A DNA stretch of 64,000 nt from contig DF236991.1 in NCBI GenBank assembly GCA_000708835.1, positions 233,585 to 297,584 on the forward strand, in the 5' to 3' direction. The position numbers were made by a program, and so were the translations under genes. Numbering within the stretch: the stretch's first letter is position 1; every line of letters begins with the position of its first letter. The notes under the pieces were generated by a model. It was not told where the DNA came from. It saw nothing but the letters and a program-made list of their open reading frames with translations, and did not search any database. The DNA comes from Klebsormidium nitens (taxonomy: Eukaryota; Streptophyta; Klebsormidiophyceae; Klebsormidiales; Klebsormidiaceae). Positions 44,282 through 57,536 of the stretch are shown piece by piece.

Positions 44282-46306
44282 ATGCGGATTCAGGATGGAC
44301 GGAGGTCTTGCGTGTTGAGATGCTACTCATCGTTGACTCCCGGGGCCAGATCGACTTCATTGACTGATTACTGGCCTTGGAAGCGGCTGGTCGCATCGCA
44401 GCATTGTACTTACACGTGCATGCGGCCGCCAGTCTTGACATCTGCCTGAACCCTTCAAGCTAGTCTGTGTTGGTTCCCGATCAACATTCATTTGCAATTA
44501 AAATGAGAAGAGCGAATGATTCGTTGTTAAGAGTCGCGTCAGACCGCCCGCCCAGCGAGCGCGTGCAATGATGGTGCTTGAATCTCGTGGTATATCATTA
44601 TAGCTGAGCAGATTTACGGACGCTGCAAGTTTCTTAAGCGTCTCATATTATTTGACTCATGATTCATGATGGAAGCTTATGATGGAAGTGTCATGCCAGA
44701 TTGTGTCGCATCGGATTCATGTCCGCTCTAGTTGTTAACCCAGTGGTTTAACTAGTGGTTTGGTAAAGGCATGTGATATAGACTGTGCCCTGACAGCTGT
44801 GTGTTGGAGAAGGGGAGAGAATGAAGCTAGAGGCTTCATTCTTTCTTCTGTTCACTCTAAGGTTTGAGATTGGGCGGCAACAGTGAACCTATGCAAACTG
44901 TACGATGGCCAGCAAGTTAGTTTCCCTCCACGTCACGAGGGCGTGGTTGTAATTCTTGTGCCTCATTCATACACTCATGAACCGATCTGACGTGCATTGA
45001 TCGCGCTGGACGCGGCGCAGTCAATCCTCACAGAAGAAAGAATCACGGTTGCACGAGTTGGTGAATCAGGCCTGGAAGGAGTTTAGCACTGAGGTGCCAA
45101 GGGGAGCGCTGCGAGCGCTGTGGTGAAAGGGCCTGCACAAGGCAGCCCTTGTTGCAGTCTGCGGACTGGGTGGCGGCAATGAGTGCTGCGGTTACCGCTT
45201 GAGGTAGCGGCGCGCGAGGTGGTCAGCAAGTCGCTGAGCATAGGCGCAGGGGAAATAGGGGCCTGCACAAGGCAGCCCCTCTCACAGTCAGTGGACTGTG
45301 GTTGCAGCATTCAGTGCTGCTGTGCGCGAGGTGTGTGGCACTGACAGGTGCTGCGCATAGGCGCTGGAGGTTGGGGTTAGTGTGCTCGGTTAGCACAGGA
45401 GTTGAGGCGCTGCGGGCGCGGTGGAAGGGGCTCGTGGGGCAGCCCTGATTGATTGCAGAAGGAGAGGTGCAGGTTACACAGCCTGGTAGTGCGGTGGACC
45501 AGCCCTGGCGATAGTGGTTCTCAGGCGCTGCCAGCGAGGCGTCCTGATAGTCATCAAGCAGAGCGGATTGTCAGGCACGCAGTGTGGCTGACATGCCCGT
45601 GGTTTGGTGCGATTGAGTCATGTGCGGTGGCATGGCGAGATGGATCGGTAGGGAGATGTATGGGCGCGACAGAAGCCTGGCGCCTGCATATGATTGGGAC
45701 GTGCGCGCGCTCTGTTTTACTATACCTACAATGAACGATTCGGTACGGTATGCTTCTCAGTATACGTATCAGTGACTCATATATAGCTCAGTATAGTAAG
45801 GCCGGGCCGGTACTGTACTATACATTACGTTGAACGCCGCGCTAGTGCGTTCGCGCCATGCGCACCGAGGGCATTCGGCAGATATGGATCCAGTCTTCTT
45901 TAAAAATAAATGATCGATTCAGGGCGAAGAGCTGACCGGAAATTCGCGCTCGCGCGCTTTCTTACATGAATAAGCCTGTCAGTATACCATTCATATATGT
46001 ATGCCACGACGGTAGCTTGTAGTATGGTGCGTCACGCGTTGAAAGCCATATGCATATGCATTCGCGCCATGGGCCGGCCGGTGGACAGAAAAGTTGGCTT
46101 TGAATGAGAGGGCAAAACAACCTCGATCAGCAGATTTTTGTGGATTTTTCATGGCACACAACACAATCTAAACAAATCAATCTATATCTAAGATGACGTT
46201 GCTAGCCAGCTACCCCCGAAAAGTGGGCTGCCTTTTATATCCTGACGGATACGGATCGATACAAATAGGAACTTGCAATCAACATCGACTCAACAATTAA
46301 ACATTG
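44282..46306. other. Intergenic stretch with a GC-rich tandem repeat
   Basis: No gene is supported. Part 45090-45460 is a tandem repeat (separate entry). 45700-46080 is rich in short palindromes and TATA words. Confidence 0.45.
45090..45460. repeat. GC-rich tandem repeat, unit about 130 bases, about two and a half copies
   Basis: GCCTGCACAAGGCAGCCC occurs at 45131 and 45261, each followed by CAGTC..GGACTG, GCAGCATT-or-GCAATGAGTGCTG, then GCGCGAGGTG and GCATAGGCGC. A third, partial unit starts near 45430 (GGCAGCCCTGATTG). There is no sign of coding. Confidence 0.8.
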
Positions 46307-49300
46307 TTATATTGTACACAAAATCGACTCATGAACGACGCTCTTGACAAAGTCGACGATCTTCTCCCAGCCCGGCACGGCCGTCTTGTGTTGGTTGTAC
46401 ACGTGGCCGATGTTGGGCTGCACGAATGACGTCACGCTGACGGAGTTGGGGTAGTAGGCGCCGCCCGCCGCGCAGCCGGCCGCGTTCGCCAAGATGTCGT
46501 TCTCGCCGCAGAGCATGAACACCGGGCTCGTGATCTGGAGAGAAAGGTTCGGTATACAGTTAGCTCTGAAAGGGTTTCCCTGTTGAGAGACGGGCAGACT
46601 GATCAAACTTTGGATGCATGTTGGGGCAAGGGGCACTTTAATCAAGGGGCATCTCAGTGCACATCAAAAAGGTTTCAATGTTTTCGGTGTCGAACATAAA
46701 GGTTTGATCGGACCCCGTTTCACCGTTGCAACTCCTGCCAGCCTATTCCGCAGTGCAACACGCCGTGCGTCCTTATATCGGTGCTCATCTCGATTGAACT
46801 TCGAGAATAACAGCGCTCCCTCGAGGCTTCGAGATAGAAGCACAGCGATTGACCCACAAATAAGCGTCGCAGCAGCTTATCTTTACAGCAGGTTGTCTGG
46901 TTTGGCGCAATTTGAAAGGTACGTTTTATCCCGGCCAGTTACAAGAGAATAGTACAAGACAATGGAAAACCACCGCAACGCGCAGGAGCTTGAACATGAA
47001 CAGGGGCGAAAAATTTGTCAAGAGCGAATCTGAACGGAACGGAAAGCATTGCTACTCGCCTGATCCGTGTGGAAGGTGTTGAAGATGTAGTCCGGCGCGT
47101 TGGCGGCGTTGTTCCGCCGGTTGTCTAACAGCGGAACGGCGTCGAGGAACGCGTTCTTGTGGGTGATGTAATCCGCCAAGCTGCTGGTGTCGTACGTCAG
47201 CATGGCGTCAGTCCAGGTCGGGTGCGGGTTCGGCATCTGGAAGGTTGCCGAATCGACGCCGTCGTAGTAAGCGGAGCGCAGGTTTATGCCGTCGAAGGGG
47301 GGCCCGCCGGCTACGGAAAGGAGGAGGGGAAGGACGGTTAAAGTTTCGCGGAATTCCAAACGCGCTTTATCTTCTCCGTCTTTGCTGAAACAAATCGTCA
47401 AGATGCTAGCATGATTCCAGCTTTTGGTGAAATTTTTGATTGCTTGTGCGGGGCGGAACTCGATACTAAAGTAACAGAGATTTTGAAAAGCCGTTCAGAA
47501 GGCCACGCGCGCTAAATGGTTGCTTTGAGTGGATTCGTATGCCAGAAGGCCGATCGAAAAGATGAGGGTCTTAGGGGGATTGAACATTCGATTATATGGT
47601 CCCTAGGCCTCAAGATAATAATGGAAACGCCCGTCTTTTAGCACCAGCACACTAGGAGACTGCCCAATCAATAGGGTGGGTTATACTCACTTGGCAGCGT
47701 GATGTAAGGCATTGAATTGGGGGGCTGGTCGACGGCGTTAAACACGTCCTCGAAGTGGGGCACTTCGGGCTCGTATCCGTTGCTCCAACCGGTCGCAACG
47801 AAGCCGTCGGCGATGCCCGGGTTAGTGCCGAGAATGAGCTGACTCATGATGGAGCCGAAACTGTGCCCAATGACAATCACCTTCTCGGCCTGGCGCTCGC
47901 GCGCGGGGTTGTGGTCGCTGTGGATAGACCTGCGCGCGCGTCATGATGACGTCAGCAACTATGAGACCAATCTCTTGGATTCTTAGAAAGCCGGGATCAA
48001 GGTAGAGATTGACCCACACGCGCACGTCCGAGGCGTCGGTGCATGGCGTTTTTGCAGAGACATTATCCTTCAACAGTTGGACGATGAGAGTCGTTTGTAG
48101 AATTGGAAGCCTGCGTTAAACGCTGCGTTAAACGGCTCGAGATTTTGGTCGCTTCAAAGGCTTGTTATTTTTGAGAGTAAGCAAGCGCAATTCGGTGTCT
48201 AGGGGAAATCCATAAACAGCTTCGGCAGATACTTCTCCAGCAGCCCTCAGTTCGGCCAAGCAGCTCGTGTAGTCTTTACAGCAATCGCCTGAACGGCTCC
48301 CAAAATCCGCAACCAATTCCGCCGGGACCAGGGCGAAATACTGATGCATCTCTTCCATTAGGACTGTTTCCCTTTAAACGGAGGCTATCAGAAGTAGCAC
48401 AACAAAGCAAGTTCTTCCAGGGCCTTGATTCTGCTAAGTGCCTGTCTGGAGGGTACGTACTCACCAGAGGATGTCCGCAGATGCCAAAAGATGCAACATC
48501 AAAGTACCAGGATATTTCTGATTTGACAATTGCCAGTGGCTATCTGTTCGACGGAACTCACCAGAGAAAGTCCGCAGAGGCATGGGCCTGGTCCGCAACG
48601 TCAATGGCAAAGCCGTCCGGTTTGTCCGACTCGCCGGTGCCCAGCATGTCCGCGGCGAGCACGAAGTAGCACTGCTTCGCGAGGTACCTGAACGAAACGG
48701 AACGGAGCTCTTTCAGACGGAGCGGAACGGAACAGTTGGGCAATCTGTGCGTCGGAATGGTATGCCCGGAGCTTGGATCATGCTCAGCATGTTCGCGACG
48801 AGCACGAAGTAGCACTGCTTAGCGAGGAAGTATACCTGAGCGGAACGGAACGGGACGGGAGCCTGTCAGCCCGGAACGGACGTACAAAGAGGATTGTATG
48901 GGCTCTTCAAGCAAGAACGGAACATTTCTTTTTTGAGGGCTGACGATGAGATGGATCCGATTGGAGTAATTAGGTGCTCAGGTTCATTGTGAGGTCGGGC
49001 GAGAGCACCTCTGTTACCTGAAAGCTAGGATTCGAGGGGAATGCCGGACGGAGAAGACCGCAATGGAAACCTTATGTAACGGAGCGGGACTTGATCATGG
49101 GACTCAATCTTGTGGGACGAAACAGAAGTGTTCGAGTGTTGTCGACACAATCCTCTAGCTTTCTGCTTATCAAAAACGTGACAAAAATCTAACAAGTGAG
49201 CTCAGCGCTCTTGAGCGAAAGTAAACGTTGTTTCAAGAGTCGACTGGGACTGAGGTGCTTGATTACTGATTCACACCTCGTTATGGCAGTAGGATATCTG

Positions 49301-50765
49301 CCGTTGAAATATGGATCTTTCGGACAGTTTACAGAGGAGACAATAAGAGTGGAAATGCATACCTTGCAAGCGAGTGCGAGGAGTTGTCGACGCTGAAGGG
49401 TACGTCCCAGTACTTGTGGTTGTAAGCGGCGCCGTGAAAGAGGACCTGCCAGTGGGAAAAACCAATCATCATTATTCTCAGGTTCCGGTGTCAAAGCTGA
49501 GGTTAATGAAATTTCTCCCGGGGGGAGTGATTTCATTCGTGGGCCATCGCCCAAGTAGCAAAGAGAAAAAAAGACTTTCAGCGCAGCTGGAGGCGACAGC
49601 CTAAGGAATGAAATGAGAGGCGCTAGCCTTGCCAGCCCACTGTGATCGTGACGGAGTTTAGCTGCAAGACTACAAAAGTCAAGAACCTTGGAAAAACGTG
49701 GATATTCGATCGACCTCAACACATTATCTCGAAGCAGCTCATGATGCACATAGGAAGCGAGCTGGTCATAGCTGAGCTGACATAGAAGCCTTCCGCTCTG
49801 TTACCGAGCTGGCTACGCATAAACGAAAGGGTCCTGATTGTTTCGCACATGGTGTATCTTTGTGAGATCTCATATCTGCAACTAACCTGAAAAACAACAC
49901 CGACCAAGTTGCTAGAAAGATTTTTTGTTCGACTCTGTCAAGGGACTCAAGCGACTGTCTAGCTGCGGACTAGAAGCAGCTTAGGAGGACCAGAAATGCT
50001 GTTAAAGGGCACTGGCGGCCCGGGCGCCATAAAACTCTATGCCTGGTTTACATTTTTCTTGACCTTCTGGAGGCGTCAAGCACAGCAACATACCAGAGCA
50101 GTCTCTGACGTGTTATTGGGCATATGTTTGCCCAGCCAGCAGGTAGAAAAGCGGGCTAAAGGGCGAAAAGGATCGGGGTCACTCTTCAAAAACAAGGGCA
50201 GCCCAATCACAAAAGCGCGACCAGCTACTTCAATGTCCCCAAAACTAAAAGCAAATATCATATATATCAGCGCCAACCTGCGCATATGCGCACCAGAAAG
50301 GCAGTCTTAGCCCATTGAGAGTCACTTTTCTTCCTTCTCATTTCTTTTCAACCTCAAGCTTTTGTATTCTGATTGTTGGCCCCCGGGGTGCAAATTCGAG
50401 GCATCAACATATAAGCCTGAGGTTCTTCCACTCACCAGAGCCACGTCCTGGTTCTTCTTGCACTCCTCCGACACGTGGGGCTCACTTCCGCCCTCTAGCG
50501 CGCTAAGCTCGTATATGAACACCGCTAGGTTATGGTGCGTCCCATCGCTTATGGTGACGTCAAACACCGCCTTGCGCTCGCTGACCGCCTCATCCGGAAG
50601 GTTGACGTCAGGGGCTACGTCAGCGGGCTTGCTGAGCTTGGGGGACTTGCTGGAAATGGCGGGGCCCAGGAGAAGGGCGCAGAAAACGAGCAGCACCGCG
50701 AAAACAGGGCCTACCGGCGCAGCTCGCTTTCCGAAAGGGAGCTGTAAGTCTGAATGACGCGCCAT
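46307..50765 (-). CDS. Secreted alpha/beta hydrolase, copy A, six exons, 418 residues
   Basis: Exons: 50765-50436, 49445-49363, 48687-48562, 47929-47691, 47310-47060, 46534-46307. Phases agree throughout. A signal peptide (VFAVLLVFCALLLGPA, about residues 20-35) is followed by a beta-rich N-terminal part. The hydrolase core shows VLFHGA (HG of the oxyanion loop, 114-115), LAADMLGTGESDKP, the nucleophile elbow IGHSFGS with Ser203, CGENDI with candidate acid Asp356, and NIGHVYN with candidate base His387. This order fits the alpha/beta-hydrolase fold. The substrate is unknown; it is probably an ester or amide in the secretory pathway or outside the cell. Intron 5 uses a GC donor (CAG/GCGAGT). 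Copy B at 53234-57536 is a tandem paralog with the same structure. Confidence 0.87.
48475..48561 (-). repeat. Copy of the exon 3 donor junction (hydrolase A)
   Basis: CTCTG/GTGAGT at the exon 3 end (48562), with the preceding GCATCTGCGGAC-like exon text, is copied 87 bases downstream, with a donor at 48475. Confidence 0.7.
48688..48840 (-). repeat. One clear copy of the exon 3 acceptor junction (hydrolase A)
   Basis: The true start 48687 (TTCAG/GTACCTCGCGAAGC) has one well-kept copy starting near 48836 that retains CAGTGCTACTTCGTGCTCG but has an insertion after the AG. A faint trace may lie near 49017. Confidence 0.82.
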
Positions 50766-53233
50766 TGTTACAAAGGAAAGGAACTGATCGCTGGTTGGGA
50801 TTGGAAAGTGTAGATTGGGCAGTAATGTTGGATTGGAGTTGAGCTCTAGCTGGGGCGGCTCATGAGGGGGGAACGGACCGGACTCTCTTAATTCAAATTG
50901 GCCTCCTTCGGATGGATCCGATGATGGTGAGAGTACTGAAAAGCTGGGAGTGTGAGACTAAATGAAGCTTTGGTGAAGTACTGCTGAAATCATGATGGTA
51001 TTTATAGACCTAGCTAGTCCCAGACTGCAGAGTTTCTACAGTACCTATCTTGGTACGGCAGGCATGGTACTTGCGAAGTTACCTCCTGCGCGGGCGGGCC
51101 GCGCCCCCGCCCGCCCCGGTACGGTGCGCAACTTCAATTCGATGCGACTCGGACGGCCTACCGATCTCTTCGGCCTTCCGAGTCCGGCCGGTTGGTTCGA
51201 GAATATCCGGTACTTTCCGCGCGGGTACCGTACACGGTTGGTACACCGAACGCGTACGGTGACGCCATCTTGGACTCTTCCAGTCAGTCGAGACCCACAG
51301 TCACGTATAGATACTCGGAGCCCAAGAATGGCGCTGGCGTCGTATTTCTCAATCTAGTGAACAGCAAGCCCAGTGAACAGTACGTAAGCATTTTGGGGTT
51401 ACTTAATAAAAATCCCAACCCAAAAGATTACCCGCTCCGCACCCGTACCCACCCTAAATTACCCCCTATTACTAGCTAACCCTACCCGTCTCCGTCACAG
51501 CTTATTGTTCACTAGCTGTTACTGTTCACTACATCGATTGGGTTGCTAGCGTCATGTCGCGTGGAAGTTTTTGAATAGGATCTTGGGCACGACTTGCTCG
51601 GAGCCTTGCTCAGAACCGTCTTGGTGTTTACATTTCCTGGGCGCTGCGACGACGGCACAATCTACAGTGCACCGAATCATGTACCTCATGTATGCAGCTT
51701 GCATAACATCTTGATATATAAGCGATGTCTGATCCAGCCGCTTCGCTGAATTCACCATGTGCCAGACGTAACCTTAGAGTGTACGTACAGAACGAAGTAA
51801 TCTGGGTGTAGTAGGTACTCGTGTAAGTGTAACATACGGTATGTCGTACTATCTTTTTCACTACTATCACTATCTTCAACAGTATTGGCATTTTTCGTTC
51901 ATTCTAGCTAACTAATTGGCGCCCCATGCTTGAGATTTCAGAGGCTAATGTACGAGTGAGAGCATCCGGCCTTCCAGAAGTGCCCATGTATTGGCCGAGC
52001 TCAGTCGTCGTCAACTGGAACAGGCTGCTTCAGATTATCATGGGAAATCAATTGAATTGGATCCGTAGTATGCGAGCTAGTACACCAGAGTACTTGTTTT
52101 ACCAATAGTCCACTAACGTCTATAGAGACATCAACATGACCTTGGGCCGACCTGTAATACTATTGATTGTTCTGTAGCTAGGGACGGCTTCCCCCGTAGC
52201 ATACGGTGAACTAATGATCGATGTTCTGTATTCCTTATTTAAGTATGCAGCTTAAGTTTGGCTTGAACATACCAAAGCGTCGAGCTCTCCCTTCGAAATG
52301 CAGCTTCGTGCTTGAACGACTTACTAAATCTGTAGAGGGGGTCCTTTACACTGACAGGGTCTGGCCGAGCAACATCAAGGTCAATGTTAATGTACATACT
52401 TTCAAAATCACTGCTGCACCGTGCTCCCTAGTCAGGCCGTCAATAAGCGGTGTATTGCGCGATCCTCCGATCCTCCAGTAGCACATCATGGTGGGTATGT
52501 TGCAACTAATTCTGATATGTTTGTAATCTAAGTCGATCGGTGACTATATTGGAAATGTTCAACGACTGATCAATGCGCGTGCTTTCATGAAAGGCAAGTA
52601 TCTGGAGGCCCATGCAGTACTTCCCTTGATTGGAAGGAAGGAAGCACGGTTCATGCAGTGTTTGGATTCAAAATGGTCCATGCCCTGGGTTTCCAAAATC
52701 GCTTGTCTTAATCATATTCTTTTCCGATCGCAAGCGCTATCATTAATGAAAAGTGGGCTGGTCATTTTGGAGCGCACTCCCAATCGTGGTTCGGGTCAAT
52801 GTCCTGCTGCCTGCAGTGCAGCGCAAGCAGTGCATGCTGAAAACTTTCGCACTCAATTTGATATCAACCACTCTCCTCAAAAGACCGAAGTACGTTGTAT
52901 TGTACATTATTATACACACTAGCTGCATGCGTGCCGCTCTCACAGCTTCCGCGTCTAGAGCTAGCGATGCGTCGACGTGCCTGCCACTCAGTTTGCGAAT
53001 GCAAGATGGACGCACCGTTCAGCAAACCGGATGTCACACTGCAAGCACAGGAATTTGACAACGCTTCGAAAGCGCCTATCTTGCACCTTTACACTCGCAC
53101 AAACTGCGGCCAGACTCCTTTGTAGATCGTGCTTCCTAAGCACGCACGCATTTCTGGCTATCTTGACTCTCACGAACTGTAACCGAAATCCTTCAATATG
53201 CTCAATTTGTAAGCCCGCACGTAACCGTCACTT
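50766..53233. other. Intergenic stretch between the paralogous hydrolase genes
   Basis: About 2.5 kb without a supported gene. It should contain the copy A promoter and the copy B 3' region. The part 51050-51250 is rich in GGTACCG and GCGGGC words; 51370-51480 has a C/A-rich strand (CCCAACCCAAAAGATTACCC). Confidence 0.45.
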
Positions 53234-56200
53234 CTAAGTGATGCTCTTGACAAAGGCCACGATCTTCTCCCAGCCCGGCACGCACGTCTTGTGCAGGTTG
53301 TACACGTGGCCGATGTTGGGCTGCACGAATGACGTCACGCTGACGGAGTTGGGATAGTACGCGCCGCCCGCCGCGCAGCCGGCCGCGTTCGCGAAGATGT
53401 CGCTCTCGCCGCAGAGGATGAATACGGGGCACGTGATCTGAAAAGTGAAGGGAAGAACGTAAATTGTGCATGAGAAGAAATCCCTTGCATAGATCTTTTA
53501 TTTTTTTGTGGCGAGAGTTCTTGAATGGGATCGTGGCGCATTCAAGGCATCTCAAATGAGCATCTGACGGGCCTGGACGGTTGACCAGAAACTACAACGT
53601 CGAATGAAGCATCATTCTGCCCGCCTTCTGTCAGAGATTTATCGAAGCTCTCCCGGAGCTAAAAGTTTGTCTGTCTCTGGCCTCAAACGATGGGAACTTA
53701 GGTACAGAAAGCCACGCTGCGCGACGAAGATAACGCGGCCAGCATTTGCTTGACAACCTTATACGTCCCGGCGAGCTGTCCCTCCTGCAATCAGACCTCC
53801 AGTCCAAATCCAAAACATCCCACCAATGAAAAGCCTAAAGACATGAGGGAAGCTGAACTTTGCCAAGCTAGATTGGAACGGGCAGGAGCGAAATGAATTG
53901 ACCAGTTTGTTAGGAAGGATCTGACCCGAAAGGCAATTCTGCTTGCCTGATGGGTGTGGAAGGTGTTGAAGATGTAGTCCGGCGCATTGGCGGCGTTGTT
54001 CCGCCGGTTGTCCAGCAGCGGATTGATGTCGAGGAACGCGTTCTTGTGGGTGATGAAATCAGCCAAGTTGGTACTGTCGTACGTCAGCATGGCGTCAGTC
54101 CAGGTCGGGTGCGGGTCCGGCGCCGTGAAGGTGGTCAGATCGACGCCGTCGTAGAACCCGGAGCGCAGGTTCACACCGAAGGGGGGCCCGCCGGCTGGGG
54201 GGAGGGGGAAACATCGATTTGGAGTTTGGGTACGTCATCTGATTCTCCGAAAAAGCATCGACGTGGATCGATCCAATCAGAAGGGTCTGGGTAGCAGCTA
54301 GACAACGGGCGCAGACGCTACTGATGGGAGGCAGGTGAGATCGAGAAGTTGAAGGGGATTGGTTGCCAAGGTTAAGACTGCCGTTCAATTTTGCAGGTCT
54401 GTGAAAGAATAGGAAAGAGAAGCCTCGACCCAATTGAGCAGCAAAAGACAAGTGATTAAGAACTCGATCTTCGAAAACGGGTAGAGAACTACGTCCCCGC
54501 ATCCACAGAGAATCAGTTCCGAATAGCGGTTGTTTCCTTTCAGGACCCCCTTGAAAGATTCCAACCAAAATCGAAACCTGTAATCTGATGTACTTACTTG
54601 GCAGCGTGATGTAGGGCACCGTATTGGGGGGCTGATCGATGGCGCCGAAGACCCCCTCGAAGTTGGGCATGTTGGGCTCGTATCCGTTGGTCCAACCGGT
54701 CGCAACAAAGCCGTCAGCAATGCCCGGGTTAGTCCCCAGGATGAGGTCACTCATGATGGAGCCGAAACTGTGCCCGATGAGAATCACCTTCTTGGCCTTC
54801 TTCGCGCGCGCGGGGTTGTGGTTGTTCTGGATGGACCTGCGCGCGTAGAAAAGCCGACGTCGTTGGTTTTCCTGAGGCGCTTGCTTCGCTTCCCGAGCTT
54901 GTCTCAAAGTGCATCAAAAGGTTAAGGTATCACGATGAGAGGGAAGCCCAAAATTTTAGGGCGGATACCGCAAATCGGCTCGCGCTCGCCCTCAACTAAA
55001 CGAATTTTCAGATAGAAATGGGCGGGAGGAACACAATCCCGCCTTTTTAGCTGAGCAAACACTGTTGAAATTGCTTTAGAGTCCTAATGAGATCCTAATG
55101 GACCCCCAATGAGGATTAGCCGCACAGCCCGCTCAAGTGAGATAAGTCGGCGCCAGTCTTTCTGCCTGATCGACACGCGTCAGCTCCGCGGTACTCACCG
55201 AATAAAGTCCGCAGAGGCATGAGCCTGGTCCGCAACGTCGATGGCGAAGCCGTCCGGTTTGTCCGACTCGCCGGTGCCCAGCATGTCTGCGGCGAGTACG
55301 TAGTAGCACTGCTTCGCGAGGTACCTGAACGGAACGGAACGGGACGGAGCCTTAGACGGAACGGTGATACTTTGCAGCGGAAAGGGTTAAGTTTGACTCG
55401 CCGGTGCCCAGCATGGATCAGCGGCGAGTACGTAGTAGCACTGCTTGGCGAGGTACCTGAGCGAAGCGGAAATTTTCAAGCGGAACGGAACGGTGAGTCT
55501 TTGCGGCGGATTGCGATGATCTTTAGAGCTTCGGTGCCCCGCATGTCAGCGGCGAGTACGTAGTAGCACTGCTTACCGAGGTACCTGAACGGAACGGAAC
55601 GGAATTCTTTCGAATAGAAGGGAATGATCATAAACTGAGATTTGCGTCTGGCTCCAGGATATATTGCTCAACATGTTGGTGGCGAGCTGCTTGGCGAGGT
55701 ACCTGAACGGAACGGAACTGAGCTCTTTCAAACGGAACAGAATAGACGATGAATTTGTGCTGCTGAAGGGAATGAATCTGGGCTTTCTGACGCCGGTGTG
55801 CCCACCATGTCGGCGCTAAGAACTAAGTGGAAGCTGCTTGGCGAGGTACCTCAGAAGAATTGATTGAAAAAAGTGATGAGCGGAACGAAACAGAACATGC
55901 TATCTTGCGGCGTAACGTGAAAGTGTTCTGAGTTTCTTGATCTGGGGTGCCCACATGTCGGTTTGATAACGAAGTGGCACTGCTTCGCAAGCTACCTGAA
56001 GGGATCGAGGCTGAGCTTTCTTCAAAGCGGACGGAATGGGGATTCTTTCCGGCGGAATGTGAAAGCCCAGCTCAAGCTTATTGTTCCAGGGTGCCCACCA
56101 TGATGTCGGCGGTGAGAACAAAATGGCCCTAGCTGCTTGGGCAGGCCTGACGTCAACGGAACGAAAAACTCAAACAAGACAATCAAAACGAAGAATTCTT

Positions 56201-57536
56201 GCGGTACGACAAATCGGCCCAGAGATAGTGATCGATCCGATTCTGATGTCAGGGCCCAGCCAAAGCACGTCGGCTTCCCATTAGAAGACCGGAATGAGGA
56301 ACAATGTTAAGCGAAGGGAGACGGGACTTGTTGGTTGGGAGATAAGAAGGTTGCTCGACTGTAAAAGATTGGTCTGGTGCAGCACCTCTGCGCAAAAGAG
56401 TTTGGCGTCGAAATAGGATACCATGATGCCGCGTTTCCAAGTGAAAGTCTCGTGTGTCCTTGTCGACTCGGACGAAAGGTAGTGGAATTTTGCAGATCAG
56501 CTTGGAAACAGGGTCTCGAATCCGGGAAAACTTTTTCAGTTTGCTTAGTGACGGTACTCACAAAGAGAGAGCGACGGTACGTACCTTGCATGCGAGTGCG
56601 GGGAGTTGTCCACGCTGACGGGGGTGTCCCAGTACAGGTGGTTGTAGGTGGCACCGTGGAAAAGGACCTGCCATTTCAAACGCTTATATGTCAACGAGAT
56701 GCCAAGCCCTTGATACTTGCCGTTCTGAGATCCCTACAAGATTCCGATGCACCTTTGCAATGTCAGACGGGATAAAAAGTTACCAGTATTGCCTGAAGAC
56801 TACGGTTTTGAATAGGTGTGGCAGCAACGAGCGTCACAAGCGTGGATTCGATGGCAAATTCCGTTCTGGTCTAGATGCAGCGCTCAGCCCCACTGGCCAG
56901 CTAGGCCCTTCCCCAAACTCTGAAAGCCGCTTTCACAAGAACAATTCTGCGTGACCTACAAGGGATTTCAATACTCAGCAGGTGAAACGTGTCTAGAGCT
57001 AGAAGATGACGGGAGGGTAAGAGCTAGTTGGAGAGGGACAAATGTTGAAAACAAACAAAGAGGGACAAGGGTTGAACTGATAGTGAACTAGGAAAACTTC
57101 CCTTTGATCTTCTTCGAGGTTTTGAATCTTCTGTCTTAAGTTCTTGACTCTAGCTTTGTGCAAGGAATCACACGATTTGAAAAGACCGACAAGCCCACCG
57201 CAATCGCCCACTCACCAGAGCCACGTCCTGGTTCTTCTTGCACTCATGGGATACGTGGGACTCTCTTCCCCCGTCTAGCGAACTCAGCTCGTATACGAAC
57301 ACCGCCAGGTTATGGTGCGTCCCATCGCCTATGGTGACGTCGAACATCGCCTTCCGCACGCTGACCGCCTCGTCTGGGAGGTTGACGTCGGGAGTGACGT
57401 CAGCGGGCCTGGTGAGGAGGGCCCTGCTGGAAGTGGCGCGCACGGGGAGCAGGGCGCAGAAAAGGAGCACCGCAGCAAAAACAGGGCCTAGCGCAGCTGG
57501 CTTTACGACAGAGGGCAAAACCAATTGCCGCGCCAT
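53234..57536 (-). CDS. Secreted alpha/beta hydrolase, copy B, six exons, 406 residues
   Basis: Exons: 57536-57216, 56667-56585, 55324-55199, 54836-54598, 54194-53947, 53437-53234. Exons 2, 3 and 4 have exactly the same lengths as in copy A; exon 5 is one codon shorter. A signal peptide (LGPVFAAVLLFCALLPVRA) opens the protein. Ser200 lies in IGHSFGS, Asp352 in CGESDI and His383 in NIGHVYN, so the catalytic set is kept. Intron 5 again has a GC donor (CAG/GCAAGC). The intron before exon 3 is 1260 bases against 675 in copy A, because it carries six extra junction copies rather than one. The C-terminus ends KSIT, shorter than in copy A. The two genes probably arose by tandem duplication and both look functional. 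Confidence 0.87.
55325..56200 (-). repeat. Array of six copies of the exon 3 acceptor junction (hydrolase B)
   Basis: True start 55324. Copies start near 55456, 55584, 55701, 55849, 55995 and 56156, at 117-161 bases. Most keep CAG/GTACCTCGC-AAGCAG; the third has lost the middle of the exon part, and later ones carry stops and shifts. Most are preceded by CCGTTCCGTTC-type pentamer runs that act as the pyrimidine tract. Confidence 0.92.
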
